The position numbers were made by a program, and so were the translations under genes. From Priestia aryabhattai (GTDB lineage: Bacteria > Bacillota > Bacilli > Bacillales > Bacillaceae_H): a stretch of DNA of 64,000 bases. Position 1 is the first letter of the stretch, and every line of letters begins with the position of its first letter. Shown piece after piece: positions 18,155 to 28,257 of this stretch. The notes beneath the pieces were generated by a model, which was not told the origin of the DNA, searched no databases, and saw only the letters and a program-made list of their open reading frames with translations. Location: NCBI RefSeq assembly GCF_023715685.1, contig NZ_JAMBOQ010000003.1, positions 186,001 through 250,000 of the forward strand, given 5' to 3'.

Positions 18155-19636
18155 ATGCATATTGCAATGAGAGGGATTCATAAAGCCTTTGGAGCAAACC
18201 GTGTACTAAGGGGTGTGGATTTTGAATTACATGAAGGTGAAGTTCACGCACTAATGGGGGAAAATGGAGCGGGAAAATCTACGCTGATGAATATTTTAAC
18301 CGGCCTTCATAAAAAAGATGAAGGGCAGATTCTGATTGATGGCAAAGAAACATATTTCCAAAATCCAAAAGAAGCAGAACAAAATGGAATTACTTTCATT
18401 CATCAAGAGCTGAACGTTTGGCCTGAAATGACGGTGCTTGAGAATCTATTTATCGGCAAAGAATTAAAAACATCCTTAGGTTTTTTAAAAACAAAAGAAA
18501 TGAAAGCGTTAGCAAAGGAGCAGTTTGAAAAATTAGCTGTTACCATTCCTCTTGATCAAGAAGCGGGACTTTGTTCGGTCGGACAGCAGCAAATGATTGA
18601 GATAGCCAAAGCGCTGATGACCAATGCAAAAGTCATTATCATGGATGAGCCAACGGCAGCGCTTACTGAAAGAGAAATTCAAAAGTTATTTGACGTGATT
18701 AATGCACTGCGAAAACAAGGTGTATCGATTGTCTATATTTCACATCGTATGGAAGAGATTTTCGCTATTTGTGATTCCATTACGGTCATGCGTGACGGAC
18801 AGACAGTGGATAAAAAGCCGATTCCAGAAACCAGCTTCGATGATGTCGTTCGTAAAATGGTAGGAAGAGAATTAACGGATCGATTTCCTGCTAGGACTTC
18901 TTCTAAAGGAGACGTTGTATTTGAAGCAAAAGGCTTAGAGAGAAAAGGTGTATTTCAAGACGTTAATTTTTCAGTGCGATCAGGAGAAATTGTTGGCGTT
19001 GCAGGGCTGATGGGAGCTGGCAGAACGGAAATTATGCGGGCTATCTTCGGACTAGATCCGTTAGAAAAAGGCGAAATTATATTAAATGGCAAACGGGTCA
19101 ACATCACAAAGCCCGTTCAAGCCATTAAATTGGGTCTCGGGTTCATTACAGAAGACCGTAAAACAGAAGGGCTCGTTCTGGATTTTTCTATTCGAGAAAA
19201 TATTGCGCTTCCAAGTCTATTCAGCTTTTCGCCTAAAGGCTTTATTGAACAAAAAAGCGAGCAGCAATTTGTAGAGTTACTTATTAAACGTTTAACGATC
19301 AAAACCGAGTCGTCTGAGACGAGTGCAGGTAACTTATCGGGAGGAAATCAGCAAAAAGTAGTTATCGCCAAGTGGATTGGCATTGGACCCAAAGTGCTGA
19401 TTTTAGATGAACCAACTCGAGGAGTAGACGTTGGGGCAAAGCGTGAAATTTATCAGCTTATGAATGAACTCACAGACAGAGGCGTGGCCATCATTATGGT
19501 GTCTTCAGAGCTTCCGGAAGTACTCGGTATGAGCGATCGCATTCTTGTTGTGCATGAAGGAAAAATAACAGGTGAACTGACAAGTGAAGAAGCAACTCAA
19601 GAAAAAATTATGACATTTGCAACAGGAGGTCAGTAA
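18155..19636 (+). CDS. rbsA: Ribose import ATP-binding protein
   Basis: A 493-residue tandem ATPase of the sugar (CUT2) ABC type. The N-terminal half has GENGAGKST and [13 protein letters not shown] with MDEPTAAL. The C-terminal half has the degenerate Walker [10 protein letters not shown] and [14 protein letters not shown] with [12 protein letters not shown], the usual asymmetry in RbsA. It starts at ATG 18155, after AAGAGGTGAA; the GTG at 18146 would leave no ribosome site. Confidence 0.95.
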   Translation: MHIAMRGIHKAFGANRVLRGVDFELHEGEVHALMGENGAGKSTLMNILTGLHKKDEGQILIDGKETYFQNPKEAEQNGITFIHQELNVWPEMTVLENLFIGKELKTSLGFLKTKEMKALAKEQFEKLAVTIPLDQEAGLCSVGQQQMIEIAKALMTNAKVIIMDEPTAALTEREIQKLFDVINALRKQGVSIVYISHRMEEIFAICDSITVMRDGQTVDKKPIPETSFDDVVRKMVGRELTDRFPARTSSKGDVVFEAKGLERKGVFQDVNFSVRSGEIVGVAGLMGAGRTEIMRAIFGLDPLEKGEIILNGKRVNITKPVQAIKLGLGFITEDRKTEGLVLDFSIRENIALPSLFSFSPKGFIEQKSEQQFVELLIKRLTIKTESSETSAGNLSGGNQQKVVIAKWIGIGPKVLILDEPTRGVDVGAKREIYQLMNELTDRGVAIIMVSSELPEVLGMSDRILVVHEGKITGELTSEEATQEKIMTFATGGQ

Positions 19637-19637
19637 A

Positions 19638-20597
19638 ATGAAAGCAAACACAGCGATAAAAGAAAATCGCGTTGATAACGTGATGCAAAAGCTAGGTCCG
19701 TTACTAGGTCTATTTATTCTTATTGTCATTGTATCGATTTTAAATCCAAGCTTTTTAGAACCTTTAAATATTTTAAACTTGCTGCGTCAAGTAGCCATTA
19801 ATGCCTTAATTGCATTCGGTATGACATTTGTCATTTTAACAGGCGGAATTGATTTATCGGTTGGCTCTATACTTGCTCTATCAAGTGCGTTAATGGCAGG
19901 TATGATCGTTTCGGGTGTAGATCCTATTTTAGCTATTTTAATAGGATGTGTGTTAGGAGCTGTAATGGGTATGATTAACGGCTTGCTTATTACAAAAGGA
20001 AAAATGGCGCCGTTTATTGCGACGCTAGCTACGATGACAATTTTTAGAGGGTTAACGCTTGTTTATACAGATGGAAACCCGATTACCGGCTTAGGTGAAA
20101 ATTATTACTTCCAATTATTTGGTCGCGGCTATTTTCTAGGTATTCCTGTTCCAGCGATTACGATGGTACTAGCATTTGCTGTCCTATGGGTGATTTTGCA
20201 TAAAACGCCGTTTGGTCGTAGAACATATGCAATCGGTGGAAATGAAAAAGCGGCATTTATTTCAGGAATCAAAGTGCCAAAAGTTAAGGTTATGATCTAC
20301 TCACTAGCAGGATTATTGGCAGCGCTATCAGGAGCGATTTTGACTTCTCGTTTGAACTCTGCTCAGCCAACTGCAGGTACATCTTATGAGTTAGATGCTA
20401 TTGCTGCAGTAGTACTAGGTGGAACAAGTCTTTCTGGAGGACGTGGACGCATTGTTGGAACATTAATTGGTGCGTTGATTATCGGAACGTTAAACAATGG
20501 CTTAAACTTACTTGGCGTTTCGTCATTTTATCAAATGGTCGTAAAAGGAATTGTTATTTTAATCGCGGTATTAATTGATCGCAAGAAGTCAGCTTAG
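19638..20597 (+). CDS. rbsC: Ribose ABC transporter permease
   Basis: A 319-residue membrane protein with 8-10 helices. [19 protein letters not shown] and the cytoplasmic coupling region [20 protein letters not shown] are CUT2 permease signatures. The ATG follows AGGAGGTCAGTAAA, which lies inside and just past the rbsA stop. Confidence 0.95.
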   Translation: MKANTAIKENRVDNVMQKLGPLLGLFILIVIVSILNPSFLEPLNILNLLRQVAINALIAFGMTFVILTGGIDLSVGSILALSSALMAGMIVSGVDPILAILIGCVLGAVMGMINGLLITKGKMAPFIATLATMTIFRGLTLVYTDGNPITGLGENYYFQLFGRGYFLGIPVPAITMVLAFAVLWVILHKTPFGRRTYAIGGNEKAAFISGIKVPKVKVMIYSLAGLLAALSGAILTSRLNSAQPTAGTSYELDAIAAVVLGGTSLSGGRGRIVGTLIGALIIGTLNNGLNLLGVSSFYQMVVKGIVILIAVLIDRKKSA

Positions 20598-20608
20598 GAG
20601 GGGAAAAC

Positions 20609-21529
20609 ATGAAGAAAATTTGGCTCGTGTTATTATCATTTTCATTATTACTGTTAGGGGCTTGTTCACTTCAGCCTCCTGAGTGGGCGAAACCATCTCA
20701 AAGTAAAAATTTAAAAGATATTAAAATTGGTTTATCTGTTTCTACATTAAATAATCCGTTCTTTGTCTCGCTAAAAGAAGGGGTACAAAAAGAAGCAAAA
20801 AAACTAGGTATGGAAGTAGTCGTAGTAGATGCTCAAAATGATTCAGCAAAACAAATTAACGATGTAGAAGATTTAATGCAGCAAGGTGTTAACATTCTGC
20901 TTATTAACCCAACGGATTCGGCTGCTATTTCAACAGCAGTACAATCGGCTAATAATGTAGGTATTCCAGTTATTACGCTAGATCGTTCAGCAGAAAAAGG
21001 GAAAGTGGAAACACTGGTAGCTTCAGATAATGTAAAAGGTGGTCAAATGGCTGCTGATTACATTGTAAAAAAAGTGGGGGAAAAAGCTCAAGTAGCAGAA
21101 CTTGAAGGCGTACCAGGAGCTTCAGCAACTCGCGAACGAGGAAAAGGGTTCCACAACGTTGCAGATCAAAAGCTAGATATTACGGCTAAACAATCAGCTG
21201 ATTTTGACCGTACAAAAGGCTTAAACGTTATGGAGAATGTTCTTCAAGGAAATCCTGGTATCAAAGCCGTATTTGCTCACAATGATGAAATGGCATTAGG
21301 AGCTATTCAAGCTATTAACAGCTCAGGAAAAGATGTGTTAGTAGTAGGGTTTGATGGAAACGACGATGCAATTAAAGCGGTAAAAGAAGGGAAACTAGGA
21401 GCAACTGTAGCTCAGCAGCCTGTTTTAATTGGTAAACTTGCCGTAAAGTCTGCTAAAAATGTTCTTCAAGGCAAAAAAGTAGATAAGCAAATTCCGGTGC
21501 CTTTAAAACTAGTAACCTCTGAAAAATAA
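20609..21529 (+). CDS. rbsB: Ribose-binding lipoprotein
   Basis: A 306-residue substrate-binding protein. The signal peptide ends in the lipobox LLGACS, so the Cys near residue 19 is lipidated and anchors it outside the membrane. [20 protein letters not shown] and [15 protein letters not shown] are ribose-binding-protein motifs. It is last in the operon, before a terminator. A TAGGAGGGG ribosome site suggests high expression. Confidence 0.95.
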   Translation: MKKIWLVLLSFSLLLLGACSLQPPEWAKPSQSKNLKDIKIGLSVSTLNNPFFVSLKEGVQKEAKKLGMEVVVVDAQNDSAKQINDVEDLMQQGVNILLINPTDSAAISTAVQSANNVGIPVITLDRSAEKGKVETLVASDNVKGGQMAADYIVKKVGEKAQVAELEGVPGASATRERGKGFHNVADQKLDITAKQSADFDRTKGLNVMENVLQGNPGIKAVFAHNDEMALGAIQAINSSGKDVLVVGFDGNDDAIKAVKEGKLGATVAQQPVLIGKLAVKSAKNVLQGKKVDKQIPVPLKLVTSEK

Positions 21530-21547
21530 CGTATTCATACGTGTGAA

Positions 21548-21582
21548 AAAAAGACGCGCATTTGACTTATGGGCGTCTTTTT
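21548..21582 (+). terminator. Terminator of the ribose operon
   Basis: AAAAAGACGC pairs with GCGTCTTTTT. Confidence 0.85.
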
Positions 21583-21722
21583 GTGTATATACAGTGTGAA
21601 AAAGAAGTGAAAAAGTCACAACTTTATAAATAGTATAGGAATTATGTAGGTGGCATTTATGTAATAAAAAGTAAAAAACACCGAAAAAAGACGGTAAAAC
21701 ACATAATTTTCCGTGAAAAATT

Positions 21723-21739
21723 TGTAATATATCTGTAAT
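21723..21739 (+). promoter_or_regulatory. WalR (YycF) box upstream of the 3D-domain gene
   Basis: TGTAAT-N5-TGTAAT matches the direct-repeat consensus TGTWAH-N5-TGTWAH of the essential WalRK system exactly in both halves. It lies 228 bases before the start of a wall-remodelling protein, a typical WalR target class. The surrounding gap 21583-21966 also has a candidate promoter TTGTAA-N18-TATGGT near 21901-21930 and an imperfect GGGATT/AATTCCC stem near 21833-21854. Confidence 0.65.
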
Positions 21740-21966
21740 AATAAGTAGTTATTTCTATTTTTGAAGAGGAATTTTGCCCTGTTTATGACAAAAATATATC
21801 TTTTTTAATAAACAGTAAACCTCTCTATCAAGGGATTTTGGTGATGAATTCCCAGAAAGAGATTCTTGGTTATACAGATTATGGGATTTTTTTAATTGTA
21901 TTGTAACATAAACAGATAGTTTTTTATGGTATAACTATGTCTATGAGGAAAGGGGACTATTACTTT

Positions 21967-23235
21967 ATGAAAATTTTTAAGCGTATGACTCTTGCAGCAG
22001 TCACAGGAATTTTCTTCATGACCGGCATTACAGAGACTCACGCCCAATCGAATGAAGAAGCGCTCCAGAGTACTGAAAATAAAATTAAAGAAACAGAAAA
22101 GGCTGTTCAACAAAAAGAGAAAGAGAAACAGTCTATCAATTCAGATGTTCAAAACATTCAATCACAATTAAATTCATTACATACAGTAATCTCTAACAAT
22201 AAAAAAGAGTTAGCATCGACTGAAAAGCAGATTTCAGAAGCGAACCAAATGATTGAGAAAAAGAAAAAAGAGATCGTTTTGCTTCAGGAAAAAGTGTTAA
22301 GTCGTAAAGATATTATTGAAAATCGATTAGTTGCTTTACAGCAAGACGATAAAACAAGCGTTGTTATTGATACATTAATGAATGCTGATAACTTTGGAGA
22401 TTTTGTTGCACGTATGGGTGCTGTAACAACTTTATTGTCAGCAGATAATGATATTTTAAAGCAACATCAAAATGATTTAGATCAAATTGAAAAAGATAAA
22501 AAAGAAATTGATAAGCAAGAAAAAGTACTAGAAGCAGCAAAAGGTAGCCTAGCGGCTAAACAAGCTGAATTAGATAAAAACGTTGCCAAACAAACAGCAA
22601 CGTTAACAACTATGCAAGAAAAATACAGCACGGTCGTAAATGAAATTGAGGCAGCTTCTTCAGAAAAAGCAAACCTTCAGTCTGAATTAACAGGCATTCA
22701 AGATAAGATTGCAAAAGAAAAAGAAGCAGCTCAAAAGCAAGCTGAGCAAGTGGCAAAACAGCAGGCAGCTGAAAAGGCTGAGGCTGATGCAGAAGCAAAG
22801 CGTCAAGCTGAACTAGCAACAGCTAAAAAAGATGTAAAAACAGAGCCAAAACAAGAAGTAAAAACAGCTGCAGCTACAGAGAAGAAAGCAGCCGTTTCTT
22901 CAGAAGCAAAAGAAACGAAAAAAGAAGAAAGCACACAAAAGCATTCTGGTAAAGAAATGTATGTAGAAGCAACAGCTTATACAGCTAATTGTGCAGGTTG
23001 TAGCGGCGTAACAGCTACTGGGCAAAATGTAAGTTCAGGCACTCATAAAATTATTGCGGTAGATCCATCCGTTATCCCATTAGGTTCGAAAGTATATGTA
23101 GAAGGATACGGAGTGGCAACAGCAGGTGATACGGGCGGTGCGATTAAAGGATATCGAATTGACGTATTAGTACCTTCTGAATCAGCTGCAAAAGCATTCG
23201 GACGTCGTACAGTAAAAATTACGGTGTTAAATTAA
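21967..23235 (+). CDS. Secreted coiled-coil protein with C-terminal 3D (lytic transglycosylase-like) domain
   Basis: 422 residues with a signal peptide cut after about ETHAQ. A long coiled coil (residues 30-270) resembles the PcsB/CwlO N-terminal region. An Ala/Lys/Glu linker (270-325) precedes a 3D domain (331-422) carrying the three Asp motifs AVDPSVIPLGS, AGDTGGAIKG and YRIDVLVPS. Such proteins (YocH and relatives) act on peptidoglycan as MltA-fold muralytic enzymes or resuscitation factors. The start ATG 21967 gives a clean signal peptide; AGGAAAGGGG is 12 bases upstream, somewhat far. Confidence 0.85.
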   Translation: MKIFKRMTLAAVTGIFFMTGITETHAQSNEEALQSTENKIKETEKAVQQKEKEKQSINSDVQNIQSQLNSLHTVISNNKKELASTEKQISEANQMIEKKKKEIVLLQEKVLSRKDIIENRLVALQQDDKTSVVIDTLMNADNFGDFVARMGAVTTLLSADNDILKQHQNDLDQIEKDKKEIDKQEKVLEAAKGSLAAKQAELDKNVAKQTATLTTMQEKYSTVVNEIEAASSEKANLQSELTGIQDKIAKEKEAAQKQAEQVAKQQAAEKAEADAEAKRQAELATAKKDVKTEPKQEVKTAAATEKKAAVSSEAKETKKEESTQKHSGKEMYVEATAYTANCAGCSGVTATGQNVSSGTHKIIAVDPSVIPLGSKVYVEGYGVATAGDTGGAIKGYRIDVLVPSESAAKAFGRRTVKITVLN

Positions 23236-23274
23236 CGAAATAGGCTGAGACAAAAGTATTTTAGTTGAAGGAAG

Positions 23275-23304
23275 ATCCGAACGATTCATCGTTCGGATTT
23301 TTTT
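23275..23304 (+). terminator. Terminator of the 3D-domain gene
   Basis: ATCCGAACGA pairs with TCGTTCGGAT, followed by seven T. Confidence 0.88.
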
Positions 23305-23389
23305 GCATGTTGGTGAGCAAATTGCTAGCTAATCTATGCTCTTTTCGTTACCATACAATAAAGTAAATGGAAGAAAAGGAGTGGGTAAA

Positions 23390-24001
23390 ATGAAGGTAGT
23401 CGATCCAGCGGTACAAAGTGCAAAAGACAATTATCATTTACTAACAGGTGTCGTCATTCCTCGGCCTATTGCGTTTATTACAAGTCAAAATAACGACGGT
23501 GTAGTGAATGCCGCGCCGTTTAGTTTCTTTAATGTAGTTGCAGCAGAGCCTCCGCTGATTGCCGTTTCGGTTTCGAGAAGTGAAGGTCAAATGACGAAAG
23601 ATACGGCCAAAAATATTAGTGTATCTAAAGAATTTGTGGTTCATCTTGTAGACGAAAACTTAGTGGAACAAGTGAATCAAGCGGCATCTTCTTATCCTTC
23701 TTCCGTAAGTGAAGTCGAAGAAACGGGGTTAACACTAGCACCGAGCAAAAAAGTGCAGGTTCCCGGAATTCAAGAAGCCAGCATTCGAATGGAATGTAAA
23801 CTTCACCAAATTGTTCCATTAGGAACGAACGAAGCATACAGCTCAGATTTGTTTATCGGTGAAGTTGTGATGTTTCATATTAGTGAAAAAGTGATAGAAA
23901 ACGATCGCGTTTCTGCAGAACGTGTGAAGCCAGTCAGCCGACTTGCGGGTTCTAACTATAGTAAACTGGGACAATTATTTTCCTTAGAACGTCCCAAATA
24001 A
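23390..24001 (+). CDS. Flavin reductase-like FMN-binding protein (YwrF-like)
   Basis: A 203-residue split-barrel flavoprotein. The segment HLLTGVVIPRPIAFITSQNN, then GVVNAAPFSFFNVVAAEPPL, is the FMN-binding core of the DIM6/NTAB family. KDTAKNI and EFVVHLVDENL follow as in YwrF. Members hold FMN and reduce flavins or act as partners of oxygenases. ATG 23390 follows AAAAGGAGTGGG. It is monocistronic with terminators on both sides. Confidence 0.85.
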   Translation: MKVVDPAVQSAKDNYHLLTGVVIPRPIAFITSQNNDGVVNAAPFSFFNVVAAEPPLIAVSVSRSEGQMTKDTAKNISVSKEFVVHLVDENLVEQVNQAASSYPSSVSEVEETGLTLAPSKKVQVPGIQEASIRMECKLHQIVPLGTNEAYSSDLFIGEVVMFHISEKVIENDRVSAERVKPVSRLAGSNYSKLGQLFSLERPK

Positions 24002-24057
24002 GCAAGAAAGTGTTACTTATGTAGCAAAAAAATAGTATACATTGGATTTTTTTAAAT

Positions 24058-24184
24058 AAGCGATTGTGTTCTGTTTCAACAACGACAGTACATTCGCTTT
24101 TTTTCGTAAACGAAAAAGTTAATAGAAACCATAATAACAAAATCAATTTAGAAAAAGGCAAAAATGTAAGGTTTTTGCCTTTTA
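24058..24184 (+). terminator. Two successive hairpin terminators
   Basis: The first stem is AAGCGA/TCGCTT with an inner CTGT/ACAG pairing, ending in seven T (24058-24105). The second is AAAAAGGCAAAAA/TTTTTGCCTTTT (24152-24184). They separate the flavin reductase-like gene from the sugar importer operon. Confidence 0.7.
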
Positions 24185-24237
24185 TATTTACCATTGAGGA
24201 AAAGGGTATTCATTCATATAATTTAGATTAAGTAAAT

Positions 24238-24310
24238 TGTATACGCTTTCAATATACAGAATTATTTTTCAATAATTCTTTCGGGAGAAAAAGAGATATG
24301 AGCGTTTACA
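24238..24310 (+). promoter_or_regulatory. Two cre-like sites before the sugar importer operon
   Basis: TGTATACGCTTTCA (24238-24251) fits the cre consensus TGWAARCGYTWNCW at 13 of 14 positions. TATGAGCGTTTACA (24297-24310) fits at 12. CcpA control of a sugar importer would be expected. A sigma-A promoter between 24190 and 24290 was not certain. Confidence 0.6.
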
Positions 24311-24356
24311 AAAAAACTTGCCACACTAGGAGACGAGATCATAGGAGGGGTATTCA

Positions 24357-25634
24357 TTGAAACGTTGGTTTAGTTTAATCAGTTTTGCACTCATTTTAAC
24401 CCTAGTACTTGCAGGATGCGGAGGAAAGTCTGCTAATGAAACAAGTGGTAGCGGTGGAAAAGAAGTTGTTGCGTGGGCTTGGAATATTAACGTACCGGTA
24501 TTAAAGAAAGCAGCAGCAGAATATCAAAAAGAGAATCCAGGTTTTAAATTAAAAGTAGTGGATATGGGACGTGAAGACGTTTATTCAAAACTAACAACAG
24601 GATTGCAAGCTGGCGGAAAAGGCCTTCCTGATATTGTATTAGTAGAAGACGATCGTTTCCAAGGATATTTGGATGCATTTCCAAAAGCATTTTTAAACCT
24701 ATCAAAAAAAGGATTTGATAAGCAAGAAGATAAATTTCCTGAGTTTAAGAGAGCCCTTTTATCAAAGAATGGGGATATGTACGGCTTCCCGTTTGATGCA
24801 GGTCCAACAGGCGTTTTCTACCGCACAGATTACTTTGAAAAAGCAGGCGTAGATCCAAACAGTATCAAAACATGGGATGATTACATTGCGGCTGGTAAGA
24901 AAATTAAAGAAAAAGTTGGCGTTGATTTACTAGGTTTAGATTTTAACAATGACGATGGCTTATTCCGAATGGCGCTGACACAGCAAGGTACGTTCTATTT
25001 TAATAACAAAGGAAAGTTAAATTTAACTTCTAAAGAAGCGAAAAAAGCAATGGAGTTAAATAAGAAGTTAAAAGAAGCAGGCATTGTTAAAAATACAGTG
25101 GGCTGGGATGCTTCAATCAGTGCTTTAGCAGAAGGAAAAGTAGCAAGTTCACCATCCGGTGCTTGGCTATTCGGTTCTATTACACAGCAGGCTCCGGATT
25201 TAAAAGGAAAATGGGGCGTATTTTTATTACCTTCGTTTGAAGAAGGAGGCAACCGTGCTTCTAACTTAGGCGGAAGCAACTATGTGATTTCAGCAAATAG
25301 TCAAAAAGCAGATGAAGCGTACAAATTTATGGAGTATTTCTCAACAACGGATAAAGTTCAAGAAGAAGCGATGAAGGGCGGATTATTCCCATCATTAAAT
25401 ACCGTATATTCTTCAAAATTATTCACTGCACAGGATGAGTACTTTAATAATCAGACGATTTGGAAAACATTCGCAGATGAAATGAAAGATATTAAACCGG
25501 TTAACTTTACAGGCAATTACTCAGTTGCAAACAGTGAAGCAGTCAAAGCTGTTTCAGAAGTAACAAATGGTAAGGGCGTTACAGAATCGCTTGAAGCAGC
25601 TCAAAAACGCTTAGAAAACCGAATTAAAAAATAA
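24357..25634 (+). CDS. Sugar ABC transporter substrate-binding lipoprotein (CUT1 type)
   Basis: 425 residues with signal peptide and lipobox LVLAGCGG, so the mature Cys is about residue 20. The body is a MalE/MsmE-type binding protein (YSKLTTGLQAGGKGLPDIVL, YGFPFDAGPTGVFYRTDYFE, GAWLFGSI). The start is TTG 24357, 6 bases after AGGAGGGG; no ATG is placed as well. It is first in a binding-protein/permease/permease/epimerase operon. Substrate is unknown, probably an oligosaccharide or glycoside. Confidence 0.9.
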   Translation: MKRWFSLISFALILTLVLAGCGGKSANETSGSGGKEVVAWAWNINVPVLKKAAAEYQKENPGFKLKVVDMGREDVYSKLTTGLQAGGKGLPDIVLVEDDRFQGYLDAFPKAFLNLSKKGFDKQEDKFPEFKRALLSKNGDMYGFPFDAGPTGVFYRTDYFEKAGVDPNSIKTWDDYIAAGKKIKEKVGVDLLGLDFNNDDGLFRMALTQQGTFYFNNKGKLNLTSKEAKKAMELNKKLKEAGIVKNTVGWDASISALAEGKVASSPSGAWLFGSITQQAPDLKGKWGVFLLPSFEEGGNRASNLGGSNYVISANSQKADEAYKFMEYFSTTDKVQEEAMKGGLFPSLNTVYSSKLFTAQDEYFNNQTIWKTFADEMKDIKPVNFTGNYSVANSEAVKAVSEVTNGKGVTESLEAAQKRLENRIKK

Positions 25635-25643
25635 TCAAGAAGC

Positions 25644-25676
25644 ATAGAAGGTGATTTCTAGAAGATTACCTTCTAT
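25644..25676 (+). other. Intercistronic stem-loop
   Basis: ATAGAAGGT pairs with ACCTTCTAT, and outer AAGAAG/CTTCTT can extend the stem. It lies between the binding-protein gene and the first permease, where such stems often protect the upstream message and raise binding-protein output. Confidence 0.55.
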
Positions 25677-25706
25677 CTCTTCTTCTTGCGGTACCAGGAG
25701 GTCATC

Positions 25707-26561
25707 ATGAAGACAAATAAATCGTTGCCTTACTTATTTATTGCTCCAGCACTTTTGCTGTTCACGCTGTTTACGATCTACCCTATTTTTTCATCGTTTT
25801 TTCTAAGCTTTCAGAGTATGGAAGGCGGGAAGTATGAATTTACCGGATTATCAAACTACACACGACTGTTCGGAGATGATATTTTCTGGAAAGCGCTTGG
25901 AAATACGGGTGTTATTTTAATCGTTCAAGTGCCCGTTATGATTTTGTTAGCACTTGTACTAGCTAATGCGTTAAACAGTCAGCTTTTAAAACTGAAAGGT
26001 TTTTTCCGAGTTTCATTTTTCTTGCCGGCAGTAACGTCACTAGTTGCCTATTCTATTTTGTTTTCAATCATTCTTCAAGATGAAGGAATTATGAATACTA
26101 TTTTAGGGTTTTTCGGTATCGATGCAATTCAGTGGCTGGGGGATCCATTTTGGGCTAAAGTCTCAATCATTGTTGCGATGACTTGGAGATGGACAGGTTA
26201 TAACATGGTTATTTTTCTAGCAGCTCTTCAAAGTTTATCTCGTGAAGTTTACGAAGCAGCTGATTTAGACGGGGCAAATCGTATTCAAAAGTTTTTCCAC
26301 GTAACAGTTCCACAATTAAAACCCGTTATCTTGTTTGCTACTATTCTATCAACAATTGGTACACTTCAATTGTTTGACGAACCTTTTAACTTAACAAAAG
26401 GCGGCCCTGCTGATTCCACGATGACGCTAGGCTTATATATTTATCAAAATGGCTTTGAGTACTTTGATTTTGGATATGCTTCAGCCATTGCGTACGTTGT
26501 TGTATTATTAGTTGGTATTTTAACGTTCTTCCAATTTAAATTTACGGGTGATAAATCATGA
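25707..26561 (+). CDS. Sugar ABC transporter permease (MalF/AraP-like)
   Basis: A 284-residue, six-helix permease starting MKTNKSLPYLFIAPALLLF. The cytoplasmic EAA loop is VYEAADLDGANRIQKFFHVT, the docking site for the ATPase. ATG 25707 follows AGGAGGTCATC. It overlaps the next permease by 4 bases (ATGA). Confidence 0.92.
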   Translation: MKTNKSLPYLFIAPALLLFTLFTIYPIFSSFFLSFQSMEGGKYEFTGLSNYTRLFGDDIFWKALGNTGVILIVQVPVMILLALVLANALNSQLLKLKGFFRVSFFLPAVTSLVAYSILFSIILQDEGIMNTILGFFGIDAIQWLGDPFWAKVSIIVAMTWRWTGYNMVIFLAALQSLSREVYEAADLDGANRIQKFFHVTVPQLKPVILFATILSTIGTLQLFDEPFNLTKGGPADSTMTLGLYIYQNGFEYFDFGYASAIAYVVVLLVGILTFFQFKFTGDKS

Positions 26562-27436
26562 GTGTATTAGAGAGAGTAGAAGCAACCGCAGTAGCTACCG
26601 TTCCTAAGGTCAAAAAGAAAAGTCACATCATGCGTAAAATAGGATTATACAGCTTGCTTGGGCTGTTCACCATTATCTCTATTTTCCCTTTTTACTGGAT
26701 GTTTATCGGCGCTACGAATGAATCAGGGAAAATGTTTACAAACCCTCCAACGCTGAAGCCTGGCGATCAATTTATGACAAATCTACAAAATTTAAATGCC
26801 TCAATTGATTTAGGGCGCGTCTTCTTTAACTCAGTATTTGTTTCAGGAGTGTATGTGATTGTAGCTTTAATGGTCTGTTCTACAGCTGCGTATGCGCTAG
26901 CTAAATTTGAATTTAAAGGACGAAACGCAATTTTTACTACGCTTTTATTGTCCATGATGATTCCATATCAAGCAACGCTCATTCCGCTTTTTCAGCTGAT
27001 GTCGAATTTTAATTTGCTTGATACGTATTTTGCTCTTATTGTTCCGCAGCTGTGCTTTCCGTTCGCTATCTTTTTATTACGTCAGAACTTTTTAGCTTTT
27101 CCAACGGAACTTATTGAAGCAGCTCGTTTGGACGGAGCTGGAGAGATGAGAATCTTTTTAACCATTGTGCTTCCTTCTATGAAGCCTGCTATGGCTGCAG
27201 CAGCTATTTTCTTATTTATGACACAGTGGAATAACTTTATGTGGCCTTTAGTTGCGACTACATCAAACGAAATGGCTACATTGCCGGTTGCTCTTTCAAG
27301 CTTAATTGGATTATCGATTATTGATTACGGTCAAGTAATGATGGGGGTAACGATTGCGACCATTCCAATCATTGTCTTCTTCCTAGCACTTCAGCGTCAT
27401 TTTATTTCAGGAATGCTTGGAAGTGCAGTAAAATAA
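26558..27436 (+). CDS. Sugar ABC transporter permease (MalG/AraQ-like)
   Basis: A 292-residue six-helix permease. ALAKFEFKGRNAIFTTLLLS and the EAA loop LIEAARLDGAGEMRIFLTIV are MalG-type. There is no ATPase gene in the operon, so a shared MsmX-like ATPase encoded elsewhere must energise it, as known for several Bacillus CUT1 importers. Confidence 0.92.
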   Translation: MSVLERVEATAVATVPKVKKKSHIMRKIGLYSLLGLFTIISIFPFYWMFIGATNESGKMFTNPPTLKPGDQFMTNLQNLNASIDLGRVFFNSVFVSGVYVIVALMVCSTAAYALAKFEFKGRNAIFTTLLLSMMIPYQATLIPLFQLMSNFNLLDTYFALIVPQLCFPFAIFLLRQNFLAFPTELIEAARLDGAGEMRIFLTIVLPSMKPAMAAAAIFLFMTQWNNFMWPLVATTSNEMATLPVALSSLIGLSIIDYGQVMMGVTIATIPIIVFFLALQRHFISGMLGSAVK

Positions 27437-27443
27437 AAAGCAG

Positions 27444-27464
27444 AAGCTCCTATTATAGGAGCTT
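27444..27464 (+). other. Intercistronic hairpin
   Basis: AAGCTCCTA and TAGGAGCTT pair closely between the second permease and the epimerase. It has a short T-run, so it is a weak terminator or attenuator. Confidence 0.6.
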
Positions 27465-27488
27465 TCTCAATGAATAGGGGGAGAGAAG

Positions 27489-28223
27489 ATGGGAGAAATA
27501 CCTGTAGGAGTTCAGCTTTATACGCTGCGTGAAGAAACGAAAAAAGACTTCAAAGGAACTCTTCAAAAAGTAGCTGCATTAGGATATCAAGGGGTAGAGT
27601 TTGCAGGGTATGAAGGACATACAGCGCAAGAAGTAAGAGCATGGTTAACGGATTTACAGCTGAAGCCAGCTTCTAGTCATGTGCCGCTTGAACAATTAGA
27701 ATCTAATTTAGAGCAAGTGATTCACTTTGAACAGCAAGTTGGAAATTCACATATTGTTTGTCCTTATTTAATGCCTGAACGACAAACTGAAAAAGGATAT
27801 TTCGAACTTATTGATTCTTTAAATTACATTTATACGTATTGTAAAAAAGAAGGCATGTCGTTTAGCTATCATCATCATGATTTTGAGCTGAAGAAATTGT
27901 CAACTGGAAAGTCAGCTCTCCAAACAATCTTAGAACAAACTGAGGTAGACGTAGAGCTGGACATTTATTGGCTGACTAAAGCAGGCGAAGATCCAGTGGA
28001 GTGGATGAAGCATTATCGAAATCGTGCGCCTTTTATCCATTTAAAAGATATGACAACAGACGGCGAGCAATTTTTTGCTCCTCTTGGTACCGGAGGAGTA
28101 GATGTAAAGGCGGTAATGCAAGAAGGACATAGAGCAGGTGTAAAATGGTGGATTGTTGAACAAGATCACTGCAAAGAAAATACTCTTAGCAGCATTGAAA
28201 AAAGCTTAGCATATATAAAATAA
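27489..28223 (+). CDS. Sugar phosphate isomerase/epimerase family TIM barrel
   Basis: A 244-residue AP-endonuclease-2-like TIM barrel. VQLYTLREETKKDFKGTLQK opens the fold. The metal-binding residues appear as SYHHHDFELKK, VELDIYWLTKAGEDP, FIHLKDM and WWIVEQD. Members interconvert keto-sugars or inositols with a divalent metal. Being last in the importer operon, it likely acts on the imported sugar; the exact substrate is unknown. Confidence 0.85.
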   Translation: MGEIPVGVQLYTLREETKKDFKGTLQKVAALGYQGVEFAGYEGHTAQEVRAWLTDLQLKPASSHVPLEQLESNLEQVIHFEQQVGNSHIVCPYLMPERQTEKGYFELIDSLNYIYTYCKKEGMSFSYHHHDFELKKLSTGKSALQTILEQTEVDVELDIYWLTKAGEDPVEWMKHYRNRAPFIHLKDMTTDGEQFFAPLGTGGVDVKAVMQEGHRAGVKWWIVEQDHCKENTLSSIEKSLAYIK

Positions 28224-28257
28224 AAAATGAACAGACGTCGTCTGTTCGCTTTTTTTA
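28222..28257. terminator. Bidirectional terminator
   Basis: GAACAGACG and CGTCTGTTC form the stem with A-rich left and T-rich right flanks, between converging genes. Confidence 0.82.
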
